64,000 nt of DNA from Clostridia bacterium (GCA_900766585.1 CAAFVV010000003.1:17582-81581); one strand, 5' to 3'. Positions 9,051-18,476 are shown, counted from the first letter of the stretch. Notes: generated by a model from the letters alone, not told the origin. Made by a program: numbers and translations.

Positions 9051-10265
9051 ATGTACCTAAAACAGGAATGTGTAGCCATGCTGTTGGCCGGCGGGCAGGG
9101 AAGCCGCCTGTACGCGCTGACGCGGCGGATCGCCAAGCCGGCGGTTCCCTATGGAGGAAAGTACCGGATCATTGATTTTCCGTTGTCCAACTGCGTCAAT
9201 TCCGGTATTCAGACCGTGGGTGTGCTGACGCAGTATCAGCCGCTGGAGCTGAACGATTATATCGGATCGGGAACGCCGTGGGATCTCGACCGGTCAAACG
9301 CGGGTGTTCATGTGCTGCCGCCCTATCAGCGCAATAAGGGCGGCGACTGGTATAAGGGCACAGCCAACGCCATCTATCAGAATCTGGCGTTTATTGAGCG
9401 CTATGACCCGGAATATGTGCTGGTGCTGTCGGGCGACCATATCTACAAGATGGACTATGCCCGTATGCTGGAGGAGCACAAGAAAAATCACGCCGACTGC
9501 ACCGTCGCCGTCATCGAAGTGCCGATGGAGGAGGCGAGTCGCTTCGGCATCCTGAACACGCGCGAGGACGGCTCTATTTACGAATTTGACGAAAAGCCGA
9601 AGGTGCCGAAAAGCAATCTGGCCTCCATGGGCATCTATATTTTTAACCGGCGGAAGCTGAGGGAGTATCTGACGGCGGACGAGCAGGATCCGCAGAGCAG
9701 CAACGATTTCGGCAAAAATGTGCTTCCTGCCATGCTGCAGGCGGGTGAGCGGATGTTTGCCTATCGCTTTGAGGGCTACTGGAAGGACGTCGGCACGATC
9801 GAGAGCCTGTGGGAAGCCAATATGGATCTGCTGGATCCCAAAATGCCGCTTGACCTCTCCGATCCCTCGTGGCGGATCTATTCGCGCAATAACGGGCTGC
9901 CGCCGCATTATCTGGCACCGACGGCAAAGGTGCAGAACAGCGTGATTTCAGAGGGCGGCAATATCGCCGGAACAGTGGATTTTTCGGTGATCTTTCCCGG
10001 AGTAACGATCGAGGAGGGCGCCGAGGTGCGCGACTCTATCATTATGCCCGGCGTGACGGTCGGCAAAAACGCCGTCGTGCAATATGCCATTGTTGCCGAA
10101 AACGCCGTGATCGGCGAGGGCGCCGTGGTCGGCGGCAGGCCGGAGGAAACACCGTCTGACAAATGGGGAATTGCCGTCGTCGCCTCGGGACGGCATATCG
10201 GCAAGGGGCGTACGGTCGCCCCGCGGGCGATGATCGAGGAAGATCTGCGGGAGGAGGAGAACTGA
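9051..10265 (+). CDS. glgC: Glucose-1-phosphate adenylyltransferase, catalytic subunit
   Basis: 404 residues. The nucleotidyltransferase domain starts with the pyrophosphorylase motif AGGQGSRLYALT and continues with KPAVPYGGKYRIIDFPLSNC; the sugar-phosphate motif EFDEKPK is present and the C-terminal third is a left-handed beta-helix (hexapeptide) domain. It makes ADP-glucose from ATP and glucose-1-phosphate, the committed step of glycogen synthesis. GGAGGTAAGG precedes ATG 9051. First gene of glgC-glgD-glgA; glgD begins 1 bp after its stop. Confidence 0.97.
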   Translation: MYLKQECVAMLLAGGQGSRLYALTRRIAKPAVPYGGKYRIIDFPLSNCVNSGIQTVGVLTQYQPLELNDYIGSGTPWDLDRSNAGVHVLPPYQRNKGGDWYKGTANAIYQNLAFIERYDPEYVLVLSGDHIYKMDYARMLEEHKKNHADCTVAVIEVPMEEASRFGILNTREDGSIYEFDEKPKVPKSNLASMGIYIFNRRKLREYLTADEQDPQSSNDFGKNVLPAMLQAGERMFAYRFEGYWKDVGTIESLWEANMDLLDPKMPLDLSDPSWRIYSRNNGLPPHYLAPTAKVQNSVISEGGNIAGTVDFSVIFPGVTIEEGAEVRDSIIMPGVTVGKNAVVQYAIVAENAVIGEGAVVGGRPEETPSDKWGIAVVASGRHIGKGRTVAPRAMIEEDLREEEN

Positions 10266-10266
10266 C

Positions 10267-11376
10267 ATGGGAAAAATAACCGCTATGGGGCTGATTTTTG
10301 CCAACATGCATGACGGTGCGCTGCCGGAGCTGACTGCCAACCGTTCCATGGGCTCCGTCCCTTTCGGTGGGCGTTACCGCCTGATTGATTTTCCGCTTTC
10401 CGCGATGGTCAACGCAGGCATTACCCGCGTCGGCGTGATTACCAAGCGCAACTATGACTCGCTGATGGATCATCTCGGCTCGGGCAAGGCATGGGATCTC
10501 TCCCGCAAGACCGAGGGGCTATGCCTGCTGACCGCCTACTGTGCCGATGAGGAATACGAGGGGCGTATCAAGCCGCTTTCCGGTGCAGAGCGCTTTCTTG
10601 AAGGCGCTAAGGCGGAATATGTGGTGCTGGCGGACTCCTATGTGGCGGGAAATATCGACTACGCGGCGCTTTTGCAGGCGCATGTCGACAGCGGGGCGGA
10701 TATCACTGTCGGCTATAAGGACGGCTGTGCGCCGGGACTGCGGGACGACCTTTTGCTGTCGCTCAGCCGCGATAACTGGGTGCGGGATGTGATGATCGGC
10801 GGCGGCGAGAACCGTGAAGCCTCTTTCGGCATCGGTCTGTACGTGATCTCCCGCACGCTGCTTTTGCGTCTGACCCGCGAGGCGGCGGGGCGCAGCGTGC
10901 TCAGCTTTGAACGCGGCGTGCTTCAGCGCCACAAGGATTATCTGCGCATCTACGGCTATGCGGTGCCGGAGTGGACGGCGCCGATTTATTCGCTGCCGAG
11001 CTTTTTTGCCGCCAATATGGCGCTTTTGGACAATGACGTGCGCCGCCGTCTGTTTGTGACCGGGCGGCCGGTGTACACCAAGGTGCGCGACTGCTGCCCC
11101 GCGACCTATGGACTGAATTCCGACGTGACGGATTCTCTGGTTGCCGACGGTGCGCATATTGACGGGTGCGTGCGCCATTCTATTTTGTTCCGCGACGTAT
11201 CCGTCGGGAAGCACGCCGTAGTGGAAAATGCCATAGTGATGCAGGGGTCGGTGATCATGCAGTCGGCAGGGCTTTGCTGTGCGGTGCTGGACAAAAATGT
11301 GACCGTTCGGGAGGGGCGGCAGCTGCGCGGCGTTGAGGATTACCCCATCCATCTCAAAAAAGGCGTGACAGTCTGA
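10267..11376 (+). CDS. glgD: GlgD, non-catalytic/regulatory partner of ADP-glucose pyrophosphorylase
   Basis: 369 residues, same fold as GlgC (GGRYRLIDFPLSAMVNAGI is conserved). It lacks the AGGxGxRL nucleotide-binding motif, having ANMHDGALPELTANRS in its place, which is typical of Firmicutes GlgD. In studied species GlgD forms a heterotetramer with GlgC and raises its activity. It sits 1 bp after glgC and 15 bp before glgA, which fits coupled translation. The loss of the catalytic motif is seen directly; the partner role is family knowledge. Confidence 0.93.
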   Translation: MGKITAMGLIFANMHDGALPELTANRSMGSVPFGGRYRLIDFPLSAMVNAGITRVGVITKRNYDSLMDHLGSGKAWDLSRKTEGLCLLTAYCADEEYEGRIKPLSGAERFLEGAKAEYVVLADSYVAGNIDYAALLQAHVDSGADITVGYKDGCAPGLRDDLLLSLSRDNWVRDVMIGGGENREASFGIGLYVISRTLLLRLTREAAGRSVLSFERGVLQRHKDYLRIYGYAVPEWTAPIYSLPSFFAANMALLDNDVRRRLFVTGRPVYTKVRDCCPATYGLNSDVTDSLVADGAHIDGCVRHSILFRDVSVGKHAVVENAIVMQGSVIMQSAGLCCAVLDKNVTVREGRQLRGVEDYPIHLKKGVTV

Positions 11377-11391
11377 GGAAGGAGCCAAACG

Positions 11392-12813
11392 ATGAAAGTT
11401 TTGTATGCAACCAGTGAGGCGCGCCCGTTTGCGGCGTCCGGAGGACTGGCGGATGTGGCGGGGTCGCTTCCCGCCGCACTGCGCACGCGGCTGATCGGCT
11501 GCCGTGTGGTGCTCCCTTTATATGAGTCGGTGCCGCATGAGCTGCGGGAACATATGACGTTTTTGGGCAGCCTATCCGTGCCGGTTGCCTGGCGGCGTCA
11601 GTATTGCGGCGTGTTTGAGGCCAAGTACAACGGCGTGATCTATTACCTGTTGGACAACCAGTACTATTTCAAGCGTCCGGGACTGTATGGGCATTATGAC
11701 GACGCGGAGCGCTTTGCCTTTTTCTCCCGCGCAGTGCTGGAAATGCTGGATCTGATCGGCTTTTATCCGGATATCCTGCATGCAAATGATTGGCAGACCG
11801 CGCTGGTTCCGGTCTACCACAGCCTGTTTTATGCCAATCGTCCGCCCTATGACCGCATGAAAACGGTCTATACGATCCACAATATCCAGTATCAGGGGCA
11901 GTACGGCATGGAGATTCTGGGCGATGTGTTCGGTATCCCCGATTCGGCGCGCAGCCTTGTGGAGCAGGACGGATGCATCAACCTGATGAAGGGCGGTATC
12001 GAGGCGGCCCACCGCGTGACGACGGTCAGCCCGTCCTACGCGCGCGAGCTGGAGGACCCGTGGTTCGCTCACGGCCTGGATTCCATCATCCGCGAGCGGA
12101 GCTGGAAGCTGAGCGGTATTTTAAACGGCATCGACGTCAAAAGCTATGACCCCGAGACCGATCCGGAGATTCCGGTGCATTACAGCGCGGCGGAGCCGGA
12201 GGGAAAAGCGGAGGACAAGGCGGCGCTGATGTCCTCGCTCGGGCTGTCCGCGCCCGACGGCGTGCCGCTGATTGGTATGGTGACGCGTTTGGCTTCGCAT
12301 AAGGGACTGGATCTGGTCAAGTATGCATTCGATCAGATCATGCAGCTTGATGTGCGCATGGTCGTTCTCGGCTCGGGCGAGTGGACGTTTGAAAACTTCT
12401 TCCGCGAGATGCAGGGGCGGTATCCCGACCGCTTCTGCTATTGTGCGGGCTTTATACCGGAGCTGGCGCGCAAAATCTACGCGGCATCGGACATGTTCCT
12501 GATGCCGTCCCAGAGCGAGCCGTGCGGCCTTTCACAGATGGTGGCATGCCGCTACGGCGCACTGCCGATCGTGCGCGAGACCGGCGGTCTGCGGGACAGC
12601 ATTTCCGACTGCGGCGACGGCATCGGCAACGGGTTTACCTTTAAGACTTATAACGCGGATGATATGCTCTATGCTATCCGCCGCGCCCGCGAGCTGTACC
12701 GTGAGCCGGAAGCGTGGGCAGGGGTGCGCGCAAGGGCGATGGCGTGCGACTTCAGCTGGGGGCGCTCTGCCAACGAGTATATCCGGCTGTACCGGAGTTT
12801 ACTGAAAGAATAA
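11392..12813 (+). CDS. glgA: Glycogen synthase (ADP-glucose-dependent, GT5)
   Basis: 473 residues, typical GlgA. The N-terminal GT5 domain has LYATSEARPFAASGGLADVAGSLP, and the C-terminal GT-B half has the acceptor/donor loop with SQSEPCGLSQMVACRYG (ExxGL motif). It elongates alpha-1,4-glucan from ADP-glucose made by GlgCD. The position of the ADP-glucose lysine of the classical KTGGL motif is Ala-Ser here. Start ATG 11392 follows GGAAGGAGCC. No branching enzyme or phosphorylase gene is in the operon, which ends in the hairpin at 12816. Confidence 0.96.
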   Translation: MKVLYATSEARPFAASGGLADVAGSLPAALRTRLIGCRVVLPLYESVPHELREHMTFLGSLSVPVAWRRQYCGVFEAKYNGVIYYLLDNQYYFKRPGLYGHYDDAERFAFFSRAVLEMLDLIGFYPDILHANDWQTALVPVYHSLFYANRPPYDRMKTVYTIHNIQYQGQYGMEILGDVFGIPDSARSLVEQDGCINLMKGGIEAAHRVTTVSPSYARELEDPWFAHGLDSIIRERSWKLSGILNGIDVKSYDPETDPEIPVHYSAAEPEGKAEDKAALMSSLGLSAPDGVPLIGMVTRLASHKGLDLVKYAFDQIMQLDVRMVVLGSGEWTFENFFREMQGRYPDRFCYCAGFIPELARKIYAASDMFLMPSQSEPCGLSQMVACRYGALPIVRETGGLRDSISDCGDGIGNGFTFKTYNADDMLYAIRRARELYREPEAWAGVRARAMACDFSWGRSANEYIRLYRSLLKE

Positions 12814-12815
12814 AG

Positions 12816-12855
12816 AAAGCGGTCAGGCAGCGTGTAGGCTGTCTGACCGCTTTTT
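12816..12855. terminator. Bidirectional terminator between glgA and the dipeptidase gene
   Basis: AAAGCGGTCAGGCAGC pairs with GCTGTCTGACCGCTTT, with TTTTT on the plus side and TTTCTTT on the minus side. Confidence 0.85.
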
Positions 12856-12878
12856 GCAGCGGGAAAAAGCAATATAGG

Positions 12879-14324
12879 TTACAGGCGGGCGAGGGCGGCG
12901 GTGAGAAATGTCCAGATCCGCCCGACCGAGGCGACGTTCAGCCGCTCGGCTGTCGTGTGAATCCCCTCCATATCCGGTCCGATGGATACGGCGTCCAGCC
13001 CGGGCAGCATGCCGCAGAGCGGACCGCACTCGAGACCGCCGTGCGTGCCGCAGACGCGCGGGGCATGGCCGGTCTGCTCCTCCCACAGGGCGGCGAGCAG
13101 CTCACGCAGCGGGGAATCCTGGCGGTATTCCCATGCGGAATATGCGCCGCTTTGCGAAAATACCGCGCCGTTTTCCTCCGCCATAGCTGTCAAGTGAGCA
13201 GCCAGCGCGGCTTTTTCCTGTTCGACCGCGCTGCGCACGGACCAGGTGAGCGTGGCTTGTTTAGGTGCCGTGCGCAGGATGCCCAGATTCAGCGAGGTGC
13301 GCACAAGGGCGGGGTCAAAGTCACTGTAGGCGATCACGCCGTTTTTGGTGTCGGCGGTCAGATTGAGCAGCGTCGCCGCAGAAGCTGCCGTCAGAGTGTC
13401 GGCGGTCTCTGCCCCGCCGATTGCGCAGTCAAGCGTAAGATAGGGGTCGGTCTCTTTGTACCGGTCGCGCAGCTCGGCCTCCAGCGCGCGGATCAGCGTC
13501 TGCCATGCCGGTATCTGTGCCGGGTCGGCAATCAGACGGACGACGGCATCAGTGGGGATGGCATTGTCCTTTTCCCCGCCCGAAAGCTCTGCAATTCCGG
13601 CGTCCAGTCCGGACAGGCACTGCCGCAGAATGGCTGCCATCAGCTTGTCGGCATTGGCGCCGCCCTTATGGATCTCCACGCCGGAGTGTCCGCCCGTCAG
13701 GTGCGAAAGCCGCAGAGTCAGCGCCGTTCCCGTGCGCGTTTCACGCGTAAGAGGCAGCGTGATGACTGCCGTCATGCCGCCGGCGCAGCTGACGGTCAAT
13801 ACGCCCTCCTCCTCGGAGTCGATGTTGATGAGCCGCCGCGCCTGTATGTCCGACAGGCCGGCAGCCGTTACACCCAGCATGCCGATTTCCTCGTCGTTGG
13901 TCAGCAAAACCGTCAGCGGCGGATGGGGCAGCGTGTCGGAGTCTAAAATGGCAAGCGCCATGGCCACGGCAATGCCGTCGTCGCCGCCGAGCGAAGTGCC
14001 GGGAGCGAATACCCATCCGTCGCGGCAGACCGGACAAACGCCGTCACGCGCGGGATCGCCGGGGAAGTCGGCGTCTTTCACGGCGACCATGTCCAGATGC
14101 CCCTGCAAAATCACCTCGGGATGGTCCTCATACCCCCGAGAGGCGGGCTTGCGCAGGATGACATTGCCGGCGGTATCCCGGCGGCAGGAGAGTCCGCGCT
14201 CTTTGGCAAAGCGGACGATCAGATCCGCCAGTGCACCGGTATCACCGGAGCCGTGGGGGACGGTGCAGATGCGGGAAAACCAGTCCCAGACGTTTTGCGG
14301 TTCTATGTTCAAAGTGGATGTCAT
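12879..14324 (-). CDS. Aminoacyl-histidine dipeptidase (PepD/Xaa-His dipeptidase, M20 family)
   Basis: 481 residues with the M20C pattern: metal ligands in QGHLDMV, GGDDGIAVAMALAIL and NDEEIGMLGV, and HTTAERLNV near the C-terminus. A zinc cytosolic dipeptidase of broad specificity including Xaa-His. The start is ATG 14324 (MTSTLNIEPQNVWDWFSRI), with GGAGGAAC about 10 nt upstream; a longer reading frame reaching 14525 overlaps the upstream gene and its extra N-terminus has no family resemblance. The upstream membrane-protein gene ends 20 bp away on the same strand, so they are likely one operon. Confidence 0.93.
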   Translation of the reverse strand: MTSTLNIEPQNVWDWFSRICTVPHGSGDTGALADLIVRFAKERGLSCRRDTAGNVILRKPASRGYEDHPEVILQGHLDMVAVKDADFPGDPARDGVCPVCRDGWVFAPGTSLGGDDGIAVAMALAILDSDTLPHPPLTVLLTNDEEIGMLGVTAAGLSDIQARRLINIDSEEEGVLTVSCAGGMTAVITLPLTRETRTGTALTLRLSHLTGGHSGVEIHKGGANADKLMAAILRQCLSGLDAGIAELSGGEKDNAIPTDAVVRLIADPAQIPAWQTLIRALEAELRDRYKETDPYLTLDCAIGGAETADTLTAASAATLLNLTADTKNGVIAYSDFDPALVRTSLNLGILRTAPKQATLTWSVRSAVEQEKAALAAHLTAMAEENGAVFSQSGAYSAWEYRQDSPLRELLAALWEEQTGHAPRVCGTHGGLECGPLCGMLPGLDAVSIGPDMEGIHTTAERLNVASVGRIWTFLTAALARL

Positions 14325-14344
14325 ATGGGTGTTCCTCCTGGTGC

Positions 14345-15070
14345 TTAACCGTTTTCTGCCGCAGCCTTGCTCTGGGCGGCGGCAAAGGCCGTCAGCAGGT
14401 CCATAGACTGCTGATAGGCTTCCTGTTTCTTTTCTGCCGTTCCGGTGGCGCTGCGCACACCGAAGTAGAGGTGCTCGGGCAGTCCCTTCATCGCGTCGGA
14501 GCGCTGCAGCGTTGTGCCGTACCAATCGTAGCAGGTGCCGTTTTCGGTAAGGCTGTCCGCAGGCAGGTCGAGCGGCGCAAAAAACTGGGCTCCCTCGGAC
14601 AGAAGGTTATATATGCGGTCGCGATAGGTGGAATCCTCAAACAGGAGAAACAGCCGGTCGCCCGCCGCCAGATGAACGGTCAGGTTCTGCGAATTGGCGT
14701 AAACCGACTGGGCAAGCGCCGCGTTGTTCTTCGGATTTAAGTACCAGTTTTCGATCTGCACCTCCACCTTGCCGTCGCCGTCGAGGTCTTTGGCATAGGG
14801 AGTCAGCGCCGTCTCCAGCGCACTGACCTGCTGGGCGTTCATCGGTTCGTTGGTGACCAGCGGAATAAAATAATCCGGCTCGTCGCGCGTCGCCATCTGA
14901 ACGATCAGCACGGTCAGCACAATCAGACCTGCGGCAACGCCAAATACGACCCATTTATAATGATACCAGAAGTTCTCCCATTTTCCCTTTGGGGTCTGCG
15001 GCTGCGTGGGAGGAGGGGGTGGTAAAAGCTCGTCCTCCGGTACGCCTGCCAGCGCCCATTCTCTTGCCAT
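14345..15070 (-). CDS. Single-pass membrane protein of unknown function, Pro-rich N-terminus
   Basis: 241 residues from ATG 15070 (MAREWALAGVPEDELL). A cytoplasmic Pro-rich stretch (PPPPPTQPQTP) is followed by WENFWYHYKWVVFGVAAGLIV, one transmembrane helix near residues 35-57, then a roughly 180-residue extracellular domain. The reading frame can be extended to 15301, but that part passes through the promoter at 15140-15168 and is discarded. I do not recognise a family with certainty; similar PPxxxPKGKWENFWYYHKWH proteins are common, uncharacterised proteins of gut Clostridia. Upstream partner of the dipeptidase gene. Confidence 0.78.
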   Translation of the reverse strand: MAREWALAGVPEDELLPPPPPTQPQTPKGKWENFWYHYKWVVFGVAAGLIVLTVLIVQMATRDEPDYFIPLVTNEPMNAQQVSALETALTPYAKDLDGDGKVEVQIENWYLNPKNNAALAQSVYANSQNLTVHLAAGDRLFLLFEDSTYRDRIYNLLSEGAQFFAPLDLPADSLTENGTCYDWYGTTLQRSDAMKGLPEHLYFGVRSATGTAEKKQEAYQQSMDLLTAFAAAQSKAAAENG

Positions 15071-15139
15071 GGGGTCAGTCCCGTCCTTTCTGTCGCCGAC
15101 GGCCGAAAAAAGACCGTCACTGCGAAAAATCCTGTTGCC

Positions 15140-15168
15140 AGTATACCATGCCCGCCGCGCCGGCGCAA
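15140..15168 (-). promoter_or_regulatory. Promoter of membrane protein / dipeptidase operon
   Basis: Minus strand TTGCGC (15168-15163), 17 bp, TATACT (15145-15140) with extended -10 TGG. Confidence 0.7.
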
Positions 15169-15210
15169 GGATTTTTACACAAAATTCACATTTGTTTTGC
15201 AAAAGGGGGC

Positions 15211-15239
15211 TTGCGCGGCGGGTGAATACGTGATAGGAT
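15211..15239 (+). promoter_or_regulatory. Possible promoter of the nitroreductase gene
   Basis: TTGCGC (15211-15216), 17 bp, TAGGAT (15234-15239) with extended -10 TGA. Weaker match than its divergent neighbour. Confidence 0.4.
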
Positions 15240-15273
15240 AGCTTATATACCAAAGGGAACGGAGTGAGCAGAT

Positions 15274-15792
15274 ATGGAGTTATATGAGGGCTTGCTGACA
15301 AGGCGCAGTGTGCGCAGCTTTAAGCCGGATGCCGTGCCGCAGGAGCAGCTTGAACGGATTGCCGAAGCGGGACTGTATGCCGCAAGCGGCATGGGGCGTC
15401 AGGCGACAAAGATCGTCGTGGTCACTGACCGGAAGCTGCGGGACAGGCTGATGCACATGAACGCAGCCGTCATGGGGCAGGAGGGGGCCGACCCGTTTTA
15501 CGGTGCGCCCGCCGTACTTCTGGTGCTCGCCGACAAAAAGGTGCCGACGTTGGTATATGACGGCAGTCTTGTGATGGGGAACCTGATGCTGGCGGCGCAT
15601 GCGCTCGGACTCGGCAGCTGCTGGATTCACCGCGCTAAAGAGGAATTTGAGAGCGAAGAGGGGAAAGCGATCCTTAGAGATCTTGGTATCGAGGGCGACT
15701 GGGAGGGGATCGGCCACTGTGTGATCGGTTATCCCGCCGAACCGCCGAAAGCGCCCGCTGCGCGGCGCCCCGGACGGATTGTCCGCGCGTAA
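15274..15792 (+). CDS. Nitroreductase family FMN oxidoreductase
   Basis: 172 residues, the short form of the family. The N-terminal LLTRRSVRSFKPDAVPQEQLERI is the FMN-binding signature; GLGSCWIHRAKEEF and the C-terminal IGYPAEPPKAP (GYP) complete the pattern. These homodimeric flavoproteins transfer hydride from NAD(P)H to quinones, nitro compounds or other acceptors; the physiological substrate is unknown. ATG 15274 follows ACGGAG. It is monocistronic, ending in the hairpin at 15821. The C-terminal residues RRPGRIVRA are short and basic, as usual here. Confidence 0.9.
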   Translation: MELYEGLLTRRSVRSFKPDAVPQEQLERIAEAGLYAASGMGRQATKIVVVTDRKLRDRLMHMNAAVMGQEGADPFYGAPAVLLVLADKKVPTLVYDGSLVMGNLMLAAHALGLGSCWIHRAKEEFESEEGKAILRDLGIEGDWEGIGHCVIGYPAEPPKAPAARRPGRIVRA

Positions 15793-15820
15793 AAACAGCA
15801 AAAACAGAAGAGCAGATAAA

Positions 15821-15865
15821 AAGGTGCTGCGGCTGTTCCCCGATACGGGGGAGCCGCAGCACCTT
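15821..15865. terminator. Shared terminator of nitroreductase and glnN
   Basis: AAGGTGCTGCGGCT pairs with AGCCGCAGCACCTT, with an inner CCCC/GGGG; an A-run lies on its left (a U-run for the minus-strand glnN transcript). Confidence 0.8.
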
Positions 15866-15879
15866 GGCTTTTGTACAGA

Positions 15880-17976
15880 TCAAACGCTCAGCAGCATTTC
15901 CATATAGCTCGGATAGGGCCAGTATTCCTTTGCCGTCAGCGTTTCCAGCGTGTCCGTTACCTCCCGCATGTGATCCATTGTCGGCAGAATGTGGTCACGG
16001 TAGAGGCAGGAGCGGGTCACGGCATCGGCTTCACGCTCCGCCGCGGCAAGCACCTCTTCAAGCTGTGCCGCCGTGTCATAGAGCTGATCGGTCAGCGTGT
16101 TGAGCTTGCCCGCCAGCTCCTTTTCGACGCGGGGCGAAAGCCCGATCTCGTGCATTTTCATAACGGTGCCGCACAGCTGATCGGTATACCCGATCACGGC
16201 GGGGAGAATATCCTGCCGCACCATTTCGAGCATGGTCAGCGCTTCGATGTGCTCCAGATTGCAGTAGGTCTCGAGCAGAATCCGCTGACGGGAGATCATC
16301 TCGGCGGCGGAGTACACTCCGTAGTGGGTGAACAGGCGCACATTTTCCGGCCGCGTGAAATAGGGGATGCAGTCGGGGGTCGAGCGCAGGTTCAAAAGTC
16401 CGCGTTTTTCCGCTTCCTTCACCCAGGTGTCGTCATAGCCGTTGCCGTTGAACAGAATACGGCCGTGCTCCCGGATCGTGCGGCGAATTAATGTGTTGAG
16501 CGCCGTGTTGAAATCATCGGCGGCCTCCAGCTCGTCGGCAAATGCGTCGAGCGACTCCGCCACAATGGTGTTGAGCACCGTGTTGGCATCGGCAATGGAG
16601 GCGGAGGAGCCGACCATGCGGAATTCGAACTTGTTGCCCGTGAACGCAAACGGCGAGGTGCGGTTACGATCGGTCGTATCCTTCGGGAAACGCGGCAGCA
16701 CATGAACGCCGATCTTGAGCTGCACCCGTTCGCGGCTGTCATATGCCGTCCCCTTGGCGATGGATTCCAGAATATCCGTCAGCTCATCCCCGAGGAACAT
16801 GGAGATGATGGCGGGCGGTCCCTCGTGCCCGCCGAGCCGGTGGTCGTTTCCGGCACCGCAGGCGGAAATGCGCAGCAGATCCTGATGGAGATCGACGGCC
16901 CGGATCACGGCGCACAAAAACAGCAGGAACTGCGCGTTTTCGTGCGGCGTTTCTCCCGGCTCAAGCAGATTCGTGCCGGTATCGGTGGACAGCGACCAGT
17001 TATTGTGCTTGCCGCTGCCATTGACGCCCGCAAACGGCTTTTCGTGCAGCAGACAGACCAAACCATGGCGCTCGGCGATGGTCTTCATCAGCTCCATCGT
17101 CAGCTGGTTGTGGTCGGTGGCGATATTGGTGGTGGTGAAGATCGGCGCCAGCTCATGCTGCGCGGGAGCCGCCTCATTGTGACGGGTTTTGGCAAGGATG
17201 CCGAGCTTCCACAGCTCCTCATCCAGCTCCTGCATAAATGCGGCGACACGGGGACGGATGGCACCGAAATAGTGGTCGTCCATCTCCTGACCCTTCGGGG
17301 GGCGTGCGCCGAACAGTGTCCGGCCGGCGATTTTGAGGTCACGCCGCTTCTCGTAGACGGCGCGGTCGATCAGAAAATATTCCTGCTCGGGACCGACGGT
17401 GGTATGCACAATGCCGGCATCGGTGTTTCCGAACAAGCGCAGCACACGCAGCGCCTGTGTATTGATCGCCTCCATCGAGCGCAGAAGCGGGGTCTTTTTG
17501 TCGAGCGCCTCGCCGCCGTAGGAGCAGAACGCGGTCGGAATACAGAGTACGCCGTTTTTGATAAACGCATAGGAGGTCGGATCCCACGCGGTATAGCCGC
17601 GTGCCTCAAAGGTGGCACGCAGACCGCCGGACGGGAAGGAGGAGGCGTCCGGCTCGCCCTTCACAAGCTCCTTGCCGGAAAACTCCATAATAACCTTGCC
17701 ATCCCCGGCGGGGGAGATAAAGCTGTCGTGTTTTTCCGCCGTAATACCGGTCAGCGGCTGGAACCAATGGGTGTAGTGGGTCGCCCCTTTTTCGATCGCC
17801 CAATCCTTCATGGCATTGGCGACCACGCCGGCAATACCCGGATTCAGGTGCTTACCCTGCCGGATGGTTTGTTTCAAGGCTTTGTAGGTCTCGGCGGGAA
17901 GACGTTCACGCATGACACTGTCGCCAAATACCTGGCTGCCGAAAAGCTCCGAAATCTGTTTCACTGAGAAAAGCAC
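15880..17976 (-). CDS. glnN: Glutamine synthetase type III
   Basis: 698 residues, the GSIII size (types I and II are 350-470). GSIII-specific blocks are visible: the N-terminal FGDSVMRERLP, THWFQPLTGITAEKHDSF, and the central GVNGSGKHNNWS and AGNDHRLGGHEGPPAI glutamate/ATP-site motifs. It condenses ammonium and glutamate to glutamine using ATP, assembling as a dodecamer in the cytoplasm. The only glutamine synthetase here. The ATG at 17976 has GAAAGGG upstream, and a near-consensus promoter (18031-18059) lies 55 bp further up. Confidence 0.97.
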   Translation of the reverse strand: MLFSVKQISELFGSQVFGDSVMRERLPAETYKALKQTIRQGKHLNPGIAGVVANAMKDWAIEKGATHYTHWFQPLTGITAEKHDSFISPAGDGKVIMEFSGKELVKGEPDASSFPSGGLRATFEARGYTAWDPTSYAFIKNGVLCIPTAFCSYGGEALDKKTPLLRSMEAINTQALRVLRLFGNTDAGIVHTTVGPEQEYFLIDRAVYEKRRDLKIAGRTLFGARPPKGQEMDDHYFGAIRPRVAAFMQELDEELWKLGILAKTRHNEAAPAQHELAPIFTTTNIATDHNQLTMELMKTIAERHGLVCLLHEKPFAGVNGSGKHNNWSLSTDTGTNLLEPGETPHENAQFLLFLCAVIRAVDLHQDLLRISACGAGNDHRLGGHEGPPAIISMFLGDELTDILESIAKGTAYDSRERVQLKIGVHVLPRFPKDTTDRNRTSPFAFTGNKFEFRMVGSSASIADANTVLNTIVAESLDAFADELEAADDFNTALNTLIRRTIREHGRILFNGNGYDDTWVKEAEKRGLLNLRSTPDCIPYFTRPENVRLFTHYGVYSAAEMISRQRILLETYCNLEHIEALTMLEMVRQDILPAVIGYTDQLCGTVMKMHEIGLSPRVEKELAGKLNTLTDQLYDTAAQLEEVLAAAEREADAVTRSCLYRDHILPTMDHMREVTDTLETLTAKEYWPYPSYMEMLLSV

Positions 17977-18030
17977 CCTTTCCTGTATTGATCCGCAGAC
18001 GAAGACATCTGTGGCGGGAAGAACCCATTC

Positions 18031-18059
18031 AGTATATACCTAAACGGCGGGAATGTCAA
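18031..18059 (-). promoter_or_regulatory. Promoter of glnN
   Basis: Minus strand TTGACA (18059-18054), 17 bp, TATACT (18036-18031). Confidence 0.85.
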
Positions 18060-18100
18060 ATCAAAGCCGCGAAAAAATCGCTGTTTTTGCGTTTCGGGAC

Positions 18101-18129
18101 TGGAAAGTGTCGAAAAAATATGCTATACT
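18101..18129 (+). promoter_or_regulatory. Promoter of the small membrane protein gene
   Basis: TGGAAA (18101-18106), 17 bp, TATACT (18124-18129) with an extended -10 TGC; the -35 is weak. Confidence 0.5.
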
Positions 18130-18158
18130 GTAGAAAACGAAGAAAGGAGAAAAGTGAG

Positions 18159-18476
18159 ATGGACAAGAAAACAACCGGTATTATATCCTATCTCGGCATT
18201 ATCGGCTGGCTGATTGCTTATCTGGCGGGCGATAAAGAAGGGGCGAAATTTCACCTGAACCAGTCGCTGGTTCTGGCGATCGCCGAGATTGCGCTGAACA
18301 TTCTGAAAGCGATCCTCGGCAGTATTATTCCTTGGCCTGTGAGCGTGGTGTTCTCCGTCATCATGTGGGCGGCGAATATTCTGCTGCTTGTGATGGCTAT
18401 TCTGGGCATCGTTTCCGCTGCCAAGGAAGAGGATAAGCCGCTTCCCGTGATCGGAACGATCAAGATCCTTTCCTGA
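18159..18476 (+). CDS. Small DUF4870/Tic20-like membrane protein
   Basis: 105 residues with three hydrophobic helices and the start MDKKTTGIISYLGIIGWLIAY, followed by AGDKEGAKFHLNQSL, the signature of the small DUF4870 family (distantly Tic20-like). ATG 18159 is placed by AGAAAGGAG 10 nt upstream; the longer frame from 17988 crosses the promoter. The function is not known for the family. It is monocistronic, between its own promoter and the strong hairpin at 18497. Confidence 0.82.
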   Translation: MDKKTTGIISYLGIIGWLIAYLAGDKEGAKFHLNQSLVLAIAEIALNILKAILGSIIPWPVSVVFSVIMWAANILLLVMAILGIVSAAKEEDKPLPVIGTIKILS

